Below, in pieces: positions 1 to 6,714 of a stretch of DNA of 59,058 nt. This DNA is from an uncultured Paraprevotella sp. GTDB lineage: Bacteria > Bacteroidota > Bacteroidia > Bacteroidales > Bacteroidaceae. The stretch covers positions 1 to 59,058 of the forward strand of contig CAMWUI010000016.1 of the NCBI GenBank assembly GCA_947177395.1, written 5' to 3'. Every line of letters starts with the position of its first letter. Position 1 is the stretch's first letter. Position numbers and translations under genes: made by a program. The notes under the pieces were generated by a model. That model did not search any database. It saw only the letters and a program-made list of their open reading frames with translations, and was not told the origin of the DNA.

Positions 1-9
1 CACACTCAT

Positions 10-59
10 TTATACCGCAAAAATAAGGATTACATTCCAACCGGACAACTTTAAGCTAC
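10..59. repeat. Left copy of a 50-bp direct repeat carrying a promoter
   Basis: This segment matches 597-646 without gaps at 48 of 50 positions (differences at 49 and 55). It ends exactly at the stop codon of the toxin gene. Like the right copy it carries a leftward Bacteroidota promoter: CAAAAATA at 18-25 (TATTTTTG on the minus strand) and CAA at 46-48, 20 nt apart. A transcript from it would run off the left edge, so it probably serves a gene outside this window, perhaps another toxin-antitoxin copy. The repeat is observed; the neighbour is inference. Confidence 0.85.
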
Positions 60-349
60 TATTTCCTGTTTTTCCCGAACAAATCCGAGTGGGTGCCGGT
101 GGATAACATGATAAGCAACAAAAGATTGTCATGTTTCTCCCACGTAATCAGCCAATCACTGCTTATATGGGCTTCCCATTCACCTGCATGGTTTCCCGAC
201 AATCTGTGAGGACGATATTTTTCTGGTAAGGTTCCCGTTTCAATAAGAATATCAAGCGCTTCACGCAATAAGTTCATGGGGAATCCCCTCCGCTTGCACA
301 AGTCAACGTTCTTCTTGAAATTCCTGGTGATTTTAACCTCGTACGCCAT
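59..349 (-). CDS. YafQ/RelE-family mRNA interferase toxin
   Basis: A 96-residue protein of the RelE/ParE superfamily, closest in pattern to YafQ, which cleaves mRNA on the ribosome. His48, His61, Asp65, His87 and Phe91 sit close to the catalytic positions described for E. coli YafQ (His50, His63, Asp67, His87, Phe91). The C-terminus has the usual LLLIMLSTGTHSDLF strand-and-histidine motif. The start codon overlaps the antitoxin stop by one base (TGATG, 347-351), which indicates translational coupling. Base composition is more AT-rich than the genes after 750, as expected for an acquired module. Length fits the family. The exact subfamily (YafQ against other RelE types) is inferred from motifs only. 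Confidence 0.9.
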   Translation of the reverse strand: MAYEVKITRNFKKNVDLCKRRGFPMNLLREALDILIETGTLPEKYRPHRLSGNHAGEWEAHISSDWLITWEKHDNLLLLIMLSTGTHSDLFGKNRK

Positions 350-552
350 CAGATTCCCAAATCGTTGAAAAGTTCTTCTTTATCGGAATATGATATCAAG
401 CGTCCGGCCTTCACATCGTCTCTTGCTTTTTGCATCTCCGTCTTCTTTTTGGAAGGAGGGGCAACGATGGTAACTCCTTCCAATGCACCTAAAATTCTTT
501 TCAAGCTTGGAAGAATCGATGCATCTGTAATATTTAACGTCAATGTTGCCAT
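349..552 (-). CDS. Antitoxin of the YafQ-type pair
   Basis: A 67-residue protein directly upstream of the toxin, sharing the TGATG stop/start. The N-terminal part (MATLTLNITDASILPSLKRI) looks like a short DNA-binding or dimerisation segment. The middle is lysine-rich (SKKKTEMQKARDDVKAGR). The tail, ISYSDKEELFNDLGI, is the acidic helix such antitoxins use to cover the toxin's active cleft. No known family was identified with confidence, so the call rests mainly on size and position. By analogy with other type II modules the complex probably represses the promoter at 605-635. Confidence 0.82.
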   Translation of the reverse strand: MATLTLNITDASILPSLKRILGALEGVTIVAPPSKKKTEMQKARDDVKAGRLISYSDKEELFNDLGI

Positions 553-596
553 ATCGTATGTTTTTTGTTACGGGCTTATATACTACACTCTCTATA

Positions 597-646
597 TTAT
601 ACCGCAAAAATAAGGATTACATTCCAACCGGACAAGTTTAAACTAC
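597..646. repeat. Right copy of the 50-bp direct repeat
   Basis: Matches 10-59 at 48 of 50 positions and lies upstream of the antitoxin gene. Together the copies bracket the toxin-antitoxin pair. The repeat is the pair's own promoter, so the copies may be the junction of a tandem duplication rather than insertion-site duplications. Confidence 0.85.
605..635 (-). promoter_or_regulatory. Promoter of the toxin-antitoxin operon
   Basis: On the minus strand TATTTTTG (612-605) matches the Bacteroidota -7 consensus TAnnTTTG, and TTG (635-633) lies exactly 20 nt upstream as the -33 element. The antitoxin start is about 53 nt downstream. Confidence 0.7.
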
Positions 647-742
647 AGGAAATTGTCCCTGCAACAGGGATAATACGCCGCCGGCCACGACTAAAAAAAA
701 TTAAATACGTCCGCGCTCTACGGATGAATGGAGCAAAATGTA

Positions 743-750
743 TAACTTTG
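743..750 (+). promoter_or_regulatory. Bacteroidota -7 element, TAACTTTG
   Basis: Matches TAnnTTTG and lies 28 nt before the ATG at 778. This favours that start over the in-frame ATG at 724. No -33 element is visible at the right distance. Confidence 0.5.
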
Positions 751-777
751 TCCACAAAATCATTCCGTACGACAGCC

Positions 778-1188
778 ATGATAGCCCGGTTTATTTTCCT
801 GCTGCTACCCGCCGACACCGTTCCTCCCGTACCGCATGACTCCCTCCGCACCGACACGCTGAAAGAGGTGGTGGTAGACGGCAAGCGGAACGGGAAATTG
901 CCGGTGATGGACGCCATCGACAAGCGTGAACTAATACAGCCCCGGCATCTGCCGCTGGGAGAAATCCTGGAAAAAGTGGCACCGGAACTGCAGGACAAGA
1001 TGCTCCATCCCTTCGCCGTCAAGCAACGGAAAAGGGAACGACACAAAAAGAAAATGCGCAAGGTGCTCGAACATTACAACGAAGTGAAGTCGTTCCATGA
1101 CCTGCTGGAAGAGGCCGTGAAGCGGCAGGAAATGGAGGACGAACTGAGGGCACGGCAAAAGGCAACCGAAAACACGGAAAGCAAATAA
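778..1188 (+). CDS. Small secreted or membrane-anchored hypothetical protein
   Basis: A 136-residue protein of unknown function. The N-terminus MIARFIFLLLPADT is a short hydrophobic segment that could be a signal peptide or anchor. The remainder is highly charged, with a basic stretch (KQRKRERHKKKMRKVLEHY) followed by a predicted helical E/K-rich tail. The reading frame is open further upstream, but this ATG was chosen because the promoter element at 743-750 lies between it and the earlier ATG, and because the hydrophobic segment begins here. It ends 13 nt before the channel gene, so the two are probably co-transcribed. I recognise no domain. Confidence 0.65.
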   Translation: MIARFIFLLLPADTVPPVPHDSLRTDTLKEVVVDGKRNGKLPVMDAIDKRELIQPRHLPLGEILEKVAPELQDKMLHPFAVKQRKRERHKKKMRKVLEHYNEVKSFHDLLEEAVKRQEMEDELRARQKATENTESK

Positions 1189-1201
1189 TACGGCTTATAC
1201 C

Positions 1202-2062
1202 ATGAAACAAAACGAACTGAAAAAGAAAATCTACGAAATCATCTTCGAGGCCGATACGTTTTGGGGCAAGACATTCGACGTGGCTCTCATCATCGCTATC
1301 GTACTGAGCATATTCACCGTCATTATCGAGACTTATCCGGGTTTGCCCCCGCTGCTCACCACGGTACTGACCGTGCTGGAATATGTGTTCACGGTGTTCT
1401 TCACCCTCGAATACGGACTGCGGCTCTACTGCTCTCCCCGCCCCCGGCGGTATGCCCTGAGTTTCTTCGGCATCGTCGACCTCCTGTCTACCCTGCCTCT
1501 CTATCTGTCTTTTTTCTTCCCCGGCATACGCTATGTCCTTGTCCTCCGTTCTTTCCGTCTGATAAGAATCTTCCGCGTATTCAAACTTTTCAGTTTCCTC
1601 AATGAAGGAGATATGCTTCTGCGCTCCATGAAAGCCAGTTTCAACAAGATATTCGTGTTTTTCCTGTTTGTCGTCATACTGGTCATTTCCATCGGCACGC
1701 TCATGTACATCGTGGAAAGCGGCCGCCCCGGTTCCGGTTTCACTGACATACTGACCAGCATCTACTGGGCTACGGTCACACTGACCACGGTGGGGTACGG
1801 AGACATTACGCCGGTCACGTTCGTAGGGCGCATCCTCTCCACACTGGTCATGCTGACGGGATATACCATCATCGCCGTCCCCACGGGTATCGTCTCCGCC
1901 GCCATCATCGACAACAGCCGGCGTAGCCGGCGTGTCTGCAAGGGCTGCGGCCGGCGGCTGGACCACGAAGCCCTCTATTGCAAGCATTGCGGCCGGAAAG
2001 CGCCGGAGGAAAAAGACGGCGGCACGCCGGGAATTGATTTAAATCAAGAAAACATGTCATAA
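1202..2062 (+). CDS. Voltage-gated-type potassium channel (ion transporter family) with C-terminal zinc ribbon
   Basis: A 286-residue inner-membrane channel with the six-helix Kv layout. S1 lies near residues 20-45, and the S4-like helix has regularly spaced arginines (LRSFRLIRIFRVFK, about 115-130). The pore follows with the selectivity filter TTVGYGD near residue 198 and then S6. TVGYGD is diagnostic for potassium selectivity. After S6 the protein ends in a small zinc ribbon, CKGCG...YCKHCG (about 245-263), where many bacterial Kv channels have a coiled coil. Expected role is gated potassium flux across the cytoplasmic membrane. Whether S4 really senses voltage cannot be told from sequence. 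Confidence 0.93.
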   Translation: MKQNELKKKIYEIIFEADTFWGKTFDVALIIAIVLSIFTVIIETYPGLPPLLTTVLTVLEYVFTVFFTLEYGLRLYCSPRPRRYALSFFGIVDLLSTLPLYLSFFFPGIRYVLVLRSFRLIRIFRVFKLFSFLNEGDMLLRSMKASFNKIFVFFLFVVILVISIGTLMYIVESGRPGSGFTDILTSIYWATVTLTTVGYGDITPVTFVGRILSTLVMLTGYTIIAVPTGIVSAAIIDNSRRSRRVCKGCGRRLDHEALYCKHCGRKAPEEKDGGTPGIDLNQENMS

Positions 2063-2084
2063 GTATATTTTTTAGCGGATTTTT

Positions 2085-2116
2085 TTTGCAGGATGGTACG
2101 CAGGTGCGTATATTTG
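2085..2116 (+). promoter_or_regulatory. Strong Bacteroidota promoter for a small RNA
   Basis: TTTG (2085-2088) and TATATTTG (2109-2116) are separated by exactly 20 nt, a full match to the phylum consensus. No rightward gene follows; a terminator hairpin ends the transcript about 65 nt later. Confidence 0.75.
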
Positions 2117-2121
2117 CAACG

Positions 2122-2186
2122 TGTTTTTCATAGTATTAGATTTAAGGTTAACAAAGGTTGGGCTTCAGCGGAAGCCCTTTTTTATT
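2122..2186 (+). ncRNA. Probable small non-coding RNA of about 65 nt
   Basis: The segment is bounded by a consensus promoter (2085-2116) and a rho-independent terminator (GGGCTTC 2160-2166, GAAGCCC 2171-2177, then T6). It lies between a rightward channel gene and a leftward lipoprotein gene and holds no convincing open reading frame. The AT-rich body (starting CGTGTTTTTCATAG) looks like a conserved Bacteroides intergenic element, but that resemblance is from memory and no family name is claimed. The 5' end is estimated from the -7 box. An alternative is a short leader or the trailing terminator of the channel operon. Confidence 0.6.
2160..2186 (+). terminator. Rho-independent terminator of the small RNA
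   Basis: A 7-bp perfect stem (GGGCTTC/GAAGCCC) with a 4-nt loop followed by TTTTTTATTT. It may also end read-through from the channel gene. Confidence 0.8.
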
Positions 2187-2286
2187 TGCCCCGCCCGCAA
2201 GACCGTATAAAAACGAAAAATACGGCATTCATATCACAACATACAAACGCCGCACTTTCCGTGCTCCGGACTCACAATGTCGTCCG

Positions 2287-2730
2287 TCAGTTCACACGCT
2301 GGTAGGTGGACTGTTTGTACTCCGTGTCGGTATAATACTCCGTCACCATGCGGTTGCTGCCATAAGACACGATGTAAGACTCTTCACCCATCATCATCAG
2401 TCTGTTTCCCGACAAAGACCATTTTCCGGTACGAACGTTCAACCGGTCCACCAGCGTCCCGTCCGCCTGGAATTCATAGACGCGGTTCTGAGCCGACAAG
2501 TTGTCCGTATACTCTTCTTTCTTGCCGGCTACCATGTTCCAACCTTTTTCCTGCGTGAGCTTCCAACTACCCGTCAGCAACTCGGCAAACACGTCCGGCA
2601 CGCCCACGTCGCCGTCCGGTCCATCCTCACTTTCGCAGGAAGCCACCAGTCCAGCGCACAGCAACATAGCCAAACAGGCAATGAGGCCGAAAAATCTTTT
2701 TCTCATTACATCCTTCATTTTCGATTCCAT
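2287..2730 (-). CDS. Lipocalin-like surface lipoprotein
   Basis: A 147-residue lipoprotein. The signal peptide ends in the lipobox LVASC with the lipidated cysteine at residue 32. The next residues, ESEDGPDGD, are acidic, as in the Bacteroidota surface-export signal. The mature part (LLTGSWKLTQEKGWNM..., ending YKQSTYQRVN) follows the pattern of lipocalin-like domains that start with a GxW strand. Ligand unknown. Its ATG lies 3 nt after the pfkA stop, so it is almost certainly co-transcribed with pfkA, which is an unusual pairing. Shorter starts at residues 5 and 9 are possible. Confidence 0.75.
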   Translation of the reverse strand: MESKMKDVMRKRFFGLIACLAMLLCAGLVASCESEDGPDGDVGVPDVFAELLTGSWKLTQEKGWNMVAGKKEEYTDNLSAQNRVYEFQADGTLVDRLNVRTGKWSLSGNRLMMMGEESYIVSYGSNRMVTEYYTDTEYKQSTYQRVN

Positions 2731-2733
2731 TTA

Positions 2734-3711
2734 TTATATAGACAATATACCCAACACGTTGATAAGTTCCTTCTTCACCGGCTTGTCGTTCTTGATGGCG
2801 TTGGAGAACGGCACATACACGATGTCGTCGTTCTTGATGCCGACCATCACGTTGCGTTGCCCCTCCAAAATGGCCTGCACTGCTCCCACGCCCAGCCGGG
2901 AAGCCAGAATGCGGTCGCTGGCACTGGGGGAACCGCCGCGCTGCAGATGTCCCAGTATAGACACGCGCACATCGTATTCGGGATATTCCTTCCGCACACG
3001 CTCCGCATAATACATGGCACCGCATTTGGGACTCTCCGACACAATCACCATACTGGAATTCTTACTCTTGCGGATACCGCGGCCGATGAACTGCTCCAGC
3101 TGGTCCGCATTGGTCGTATCCTCCGGTATGATAGCAGCCTCGGCTCCGCTGGCAATCGCGCTGTTCTGGGCCAGGAAACCGGCATCGCGCCCCATCACCT
3201 CCACAAAGAAAATACGCTCGTGAGAGGTGGCCGTATCGCGTATCTTATCCACGCATTCCACAATCGTATTCAGCGTCGTGTCGTATCCGATGGTCAGATC
3301 CGTACCGTAAAGGTCGTTGTCGATGGTGCCCGGCAGACCGATACAGGGAACGTCAAACTCTTCGGCAAAAATACGCGCACCGGCCAGCGATCCGTTTCCA
3401 CCGATGACTATCAGGGCGTCTATCCCCTGCGCCTTCATATTGTCATAGGCTTTCTGCCTCCCCTCCGGTGTCATGAATTCCTTGCTGCGTGCCGTCTTCA
3501 GTATGGTGCCTCCCCGCTGGATGATGTTACTCACGTTTTCCGTCGTGAAATCTTTGATCTCATTATTAATCAGACCCTCGTATCCCCGGTATATGCCTTT
3601 CACGCCGAAACCGGCCGCAATGGCCGAACGGGTAACCGCCCGGATGGCGGCGTTCATCCCCGGCGCATCTCCGCCGGAGGTCAATATTCCGATACATTTT
3701 ACCTTTCCCAT
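2734..3711 (-). CDS. pfkA: ATP-dependent 6-phosphofructokinase
   Basis: A 325-residue PfkA that phosphorylates fructose 6-phosphate to the 1,6-bisphosphate, the committed step of glycolysis. Visible motifs are the N-terminal [19 protein letters not shown] near residues 104-108 and the catalytic [18 protein letters not shown] contributes to substrate binding. Glycine in the GGNGS loop points to ATP rather than pyrophosphate, while Asn replaces the Asp of the E. coli GGDGS motif. The frame is open for 71 more codons upstream, but the start at 3711 matches the family N-terminus and leaves room for the promoter at 3738-3745. That promoter is nearly identical to the one before pflB. Confidence 0.97.
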   Translation of the reverse strand: MGKVKCIGILTSGGDAPGMNAAIRAVTRSAIAAGFGVKGIYRGYEGLINNEIKDFTTENVSNIIQRGGTILKTARSKEFMTPEGRQKAYDNMKAQGIDALIVIGGNGSLAGARIFAEEFDVPCIGLPGTIDNDLYGTDLTIGYDTTLNTIVECVDKIRDTATSHERIFFVEVMGRDAGFLAQNSAIASGAEAAIIPEDTTNADQLEQFIGRGIRKSKNSSMVIVSESPKCGAMYYAERVRKEYPEYDVRVSILGHLQRGGSPSASDRILASRLGVGAVQAILEGQRNVMVGIKNDDIVYVPFSNAIKNDKPVKKELINVLGILSI

Positions 3712-3737
3712 ATTTATAATTATCTTAAAAAACCGAA

Positions 3738-3806
3738 CAAAGATAATGTAAATCGAACGAAAAAGAAACAAGCCTGCTTGAATTTCTTTTCCCGGGATGC
3801 AACCTA
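3738..3806 (-). promoter_or_regulatory. pfkA promoter with palindromic activator-type site, shared with pflB
   Basis: This 69-bp segment aligns without gaps to 9002-9070 at 59 of 69 positions. On the minus strand TATCTTTG (3745-3738) is the -7 element. At the -33 position there is only GTTT, a poor match. The palindrome CAAGC-CT-GCTTG (3769-3780) is centred about 42 nt before the predicted transcription start, a typical class II activator position. The regulator is not identifiable from sequence; a Crp/Fnr-family protein is a guess. Confidence 0.75.
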
Positions 3807-3916
3807 CCTCCTTAATTAGTATAATAAAAAGCAAAGAAAAACATCCGGCAGAAAACATTCTATGGAACAAAAACACGCCCTCTTGGCATTTTTTTCTTTT
3901 TTTCATAGTCCGCCTC

Positions 3917-3947
3917 TTGTCCATCTCGCAGGAAAAACGTAAATTTG
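3917..3947 (+). promoter_or_regulatory. rpsA promoter
   Basis: TTG (3917-3919) and TAAATTTG (3940-3947) are separated by 20 nt. The ATG of rpsA follows at 4009, leaving a leader of about 55 nt. Confidence 0.75.
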
Positions 3948-4008
3948 CGCCCGATTATCAACAACATAATGTCTAACATTATTAATTATTCACTATTTTA
4001 TTAACCAA

Positions 4009-5799
4009 ATGGCAGATTTAAAAAACGTAGCACCGTTGGCAGATTTCGATTGGGATCTGTACGAAAGCGGTGATGCAAAAACAGATGTGAGCCGTGACGA
4101 ACAAGCTAAGGCTTATGACGGTTCACTGAACAAGGTAAATGACCACGAAGTCGTAGACGGAACGGTTATTTCTATGAACAAACGTGAAGTGGTGGTAAAC
4201 ATCGGCTTTAAGTCCGACGGTATCATCCCCATGAGCGAATTCCGCTACAACCCCGACCTGAAAGTGGGCGACACGGTGGAAGTTTACATCGAGAATCAAG
4301 AAGACAAAAAAGGACAACTCGTTCTTTCTCACAAGAAAGCACGCGCAACCCGTTCGTGGGACCGTGTGAACGAAGCACTGGAGAACGAGGAAATCATCAA
4401 GGGCTACATCAAGTGCCGCACAAAGGGCGGTATGATTGTGGACGTATTCGGCATCGAAGCTTTCCTGCCGGGTTCGCAGATCGACGTGAAGCCCATCCGC
4501 GACTACGACGTATTCGTAGGCAAGACCATGGAATTCAAGGTTGTCAAGATCAATCAGGAATTCAAGAACGTGGTTGTTTCACACAAGGCTCTCATCGAAG
4601 CCGAACTGGAACAGCAGAAGAAAGAAATCATCAGCAAGCTGGAGAAAGGCCAGGTGCTGGAAGGTACAGTCAAGAACATCACCTCTTACGGTGTGTTCAT
4701 CGACTTGGGCGGCGTAGACGGTTTGATCCATATCACCGACCTGTCATGGGGCCGCGTAAGCGATCCGAAGGAAGTGGTAGAATTCGACCAGAAAATCAAT
4801 GTCGTTATCCTCGACTTCGACGACGAGAAGAAGCGTATTGCTCTCGGTCTGAAGCAGCTCACTCCGCATCCTTGGGACGCCCTTGATCCCGACCTGAAGG
4901 TAGGCGACAAGGTGAAAGGCAAAGTCGTTGTCATGGCCGACTACGGAGCATTCATCGAAATCGCTCCGGGCGTAGAAGGTTTGATCCACGTATCTGAGAT
5001 GTCATGGAGCCAGCACCTGCGTTCGGCTCAGGACTTCATGAAGGTGGGCGACGAAGTGGAAGCTGTCATCCTGACCCTCGACCGTGAGGAGCGCAAGATG
5101 TCTCTCGGTATCAAGCAGCTGAAGGACGATCCGTGGGAAAACATCGAAACGAAGTACCCGGTAGGTTCCAAACACACGGCTAAGGTTCGCAACTTCACCA
5201 ACTTCGGCGTATTCGTTGAAATCGAGGAAGGCGTAGACGGTCTGATTCACATCTCCGACCTGTCATGGACAAAGAAAATCAAACATCCTTCGGAATTCAC
5301 TCAAATCGGTGCCACCATCGACGTATGCGTGCTGGAAATCGACAAGGAAAACCGTCGCCTGAGCCTCGGCCACAAGCAACTGGAAGAGAATCCTTGGGAC
5401 GTATTCGAAACAGTGTTCACACAGGATTCCATCCACGAAGGCACCATCATCGAAATGCTCGACAAGGGTGCTGTCATCCAGTTGGAATACGGCGTTGAAG
5501 GTTTCGCCACTCCGAAGCACTTGGTTAAGGAAGACGGCAGCCAGGCTCAGTTGAACGAGAAACTGCAATTCAAGGTTATCGAGTTTAACAAGGAAAGCAA
5601 GCGCATCATCCTGTCCCACAGCCGCATCTTCGAAGATGTTCAGCGTGCGGAAGCCAAGGAAGCCAAGAAGGCCAACACTGCCAAGAAGGGCGCCAAGAAG
5701 GACGAGGCTCCGGCCATCCAGAACCAGGCTGCCTCTACTACACTCGGTGACATCGACGCACTGGCAGCCCTGAAGGCTCAGATGGAGAAAGGTGAATAA
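4009..5799 (+). CDS. rpsA: 30S ribosomal protein S1
   Basis: A 596-residue S1 protein that helps the 30S subunit bind mRNA. Six S1 RNA-binding repeats follow one another, several with the signature VDGLIHITDLSW or close variants (GVEGLIHVSEMSW, GVDGLIHISDLSW), each followed by a KR(I/M)(A/S)LG(L/I)KQL-type linker. The repeats occupy roughly residues 45-540. The tail is lysine/alanine-rich (AKEAKKANTAKKGAKKDE), then acidic. Length fits the Bacteroidota S1. It is monocistronic with its own promoter and a terminator at 5849-5893. Confidence 0.98.
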   Translation: MADLKNVAPLADFDWDLYESGDAKTDVSRDEQAKAYDGSLNKVNDHEVVDGTVISMNKREVVVNIGFKSDGIIPMSEFRYNPDLKVGDTVEVYIENQEDKKGQLVLSHKKARATRSWDRVNEALENEEIIKGYIKCRTKGGMIVDVFGIEAFLPGSQIDVKPIRDYDVFVGKTMEFKVVKINQEFKNVVVSHKALIEAELEQQKKEIISKLEKGQVLEGTVKNITSYGVFIDLGGVDGLIHITDLSWGRVSDPKEVVEFDQKINVVILDFDDEKKRIALGLKQLTPHPWDALDPDLKVGDKVKGKVVVMADYGAFIEIAPGVEGLIHVSEMSWSQHLRSAQDFMKVGDEVEAVILTLDREERKMSLGIKQLKDDPWENIETKYPVGSKHTAKVRNFTNFGVFVEIEEGVDGLIHISDLSWTKKIKHPSEFTQIGATIDVCVLEIDKENRRLSLGHKQLEENPWDVFETVFTQDSIHEGTIIEMLDKGAVIQLEYGVEGFATPKHLVKEDGSQAQLNEKLQFKVIEFNKESKRIILSHSRIFEDVQRAEAKEAKKANTAKKGAKKDEAPAIQNQAASTTLGDIDALAALKAQMEKGE

Positions 5800-5848
5800 T
5801 TTGAATCCACAACGTTCTCCATACTGGAAGAACTGACTATTTACACAG

Positions 5849-5893
5849 CAACTCCTGCGATAAGGACTATCCTTTTCGCGGGAGTTGTTTTTC
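5849..5893 (+). terminator. rpsA terminator
   Basis: CAACTCCTGCGA (5849-5860) pairs with TCGCGGGAGTTG (5876-5887) with one G-U pair, followed by TTTTTC. Confidence 0.8.
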
Positions 5894-5904
5894 TTTGTAC
5901 CCCT

Positions 5905-5954
5905 ATATAAAAGAAGAGGCGGTCGCAGATTCATAACAGAAATCTGCGACCGCC
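5905..5954 (-). terminator. pflB-pflA operon terminator
   Basis: A perfect 14-bp inverted repeat (5918-5931 and 5941-5954, GGCGGTCGCAGATT) followed on the minus strand by the pyrimidine-rich TCTTCTTTTATA. It lies 31 nt past the pflA stop. Confidence 0.8.
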
Positions 5955-5985
5955 GTTCCCATTCAGCCGAACCGACGCTCCGGCA

Positions 5986-6699
5986 TCAAAGCGAATACCG
6001 TTTCCGTATGTCGGCTATCCGTTCCGCGGACAAAGGCTCCAGTCCCTCCAACGGATACGCCATACCCAGCTCCCGGTACTTAAAAATACCCATCGTATGA
6101 TAAGGTAGCCACTCGATCTTCTGCACCACGTCATACTTGCGCACATGGTTTACCAACGCCTCCAGTTCGGCATCGTCGTCTGTCAGACCTGGCACCACAA
6201 CATGGCGAATCCACACCGGTATGCCACGACGTTGCAACTCCTCTAAAAAACGCAGGGAATGGCTACCGTCAGAACCGCAGACCCGCCGGCACAACTCCGG
6301 GCGTAGCGCCTTGATGTCGAGCAGGGCCAGGTCCGTATAATCCAGCACGGATAACGCCTGCGGCGTCAGCACCGAACCGGCCGTATCCAAGGCCGTATGA
6401 ATGCCCTCCTCGCGGCAGAGACGGAAGAATTCGCGGGCGAACTCCGCCTGCACCAGCGGTTCGCCGCCAGTCAGTGTCACCCCTCCGCGGGCAATGAAAC
6501 TGCGATAGCGCAACACCTCGTCCATCAGTTGGCGAGGCGTGTACTCGTAGGCCACCTTACGCTGAGGCTCCCACGTATCGGGATTGTGGCAATAGGCACA
6601 ACGCAGGGGACAGCCCTGAAGAAAGGTCACAAAACGAATTCCGGGACCGTCGACGGTCCCGAAACTCTCCAATGAATGTATCTTGCCAATAAGTTCCAT
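5986..6699 (-). CDS. pflA: Pyruvate formate-lyase activating enzyme
   Basis: A 237-residue radical-SAM enzyme that installs the glycyl radical on PflB using S-adenosylmethionine and a 4Fe-4S cluster. The cluster motif CPLRCAYCHN (CxxxCxxC) lies near residue 30. It is preceded by the family's N-terminal GTVDGPGIRFVTFLQGC, which is diagnostic for PflA, and GGVTLTGGEPL follows. Length is standard. It lies 15 nt after pflB on the same strand and so shares its promoter. Confidence 0.97.
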   Translation of the reverse strand: MELIGKIHSLESFGTVDGPGIRFVTFLQGCPLRCAYCHNPDTWEPQRKVAYEYTPRQLMDEVLRYRSFIARGGVTLTGGEPLVQAEFAREFFRLCREEGIHTALDTAGSVLTPQALSVLDYTDLALLDIKALRPELCRRVCGSDGSHSLRFLEELQRRGIPVWIRHVVVPGLTDDDAELEALVNHVRKYDVVQKIEWLPYHTMGIFKYRELGMAYPLEGLEPLSAERIADIRKRYSL

Positions 6700-6714
6700 G
6701 CAAGAGGATTCTTA

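Noticed and set aside
10..646. Insertion sequence or integron cassette ends around the toxin-antitoxin pair
   Set aside because: The repeats are direct, contain the pair's own promoter, and no transposase or recombinase is present.
565..777. Longer form of the hypothetical protein starting at 565
   Set aside because: It would span the toxin-antitoxin promoter repeat and the -7 element at 743-750, and the hydrophobic N-terminus begins at 778.
3712..3924. N-terminal extension of pfkA by 71 residues
   Set aside because: It would place the promoter and palindrome inside the coding region, and PfkA proteins begin with the GGDAPG segment found at 3711.
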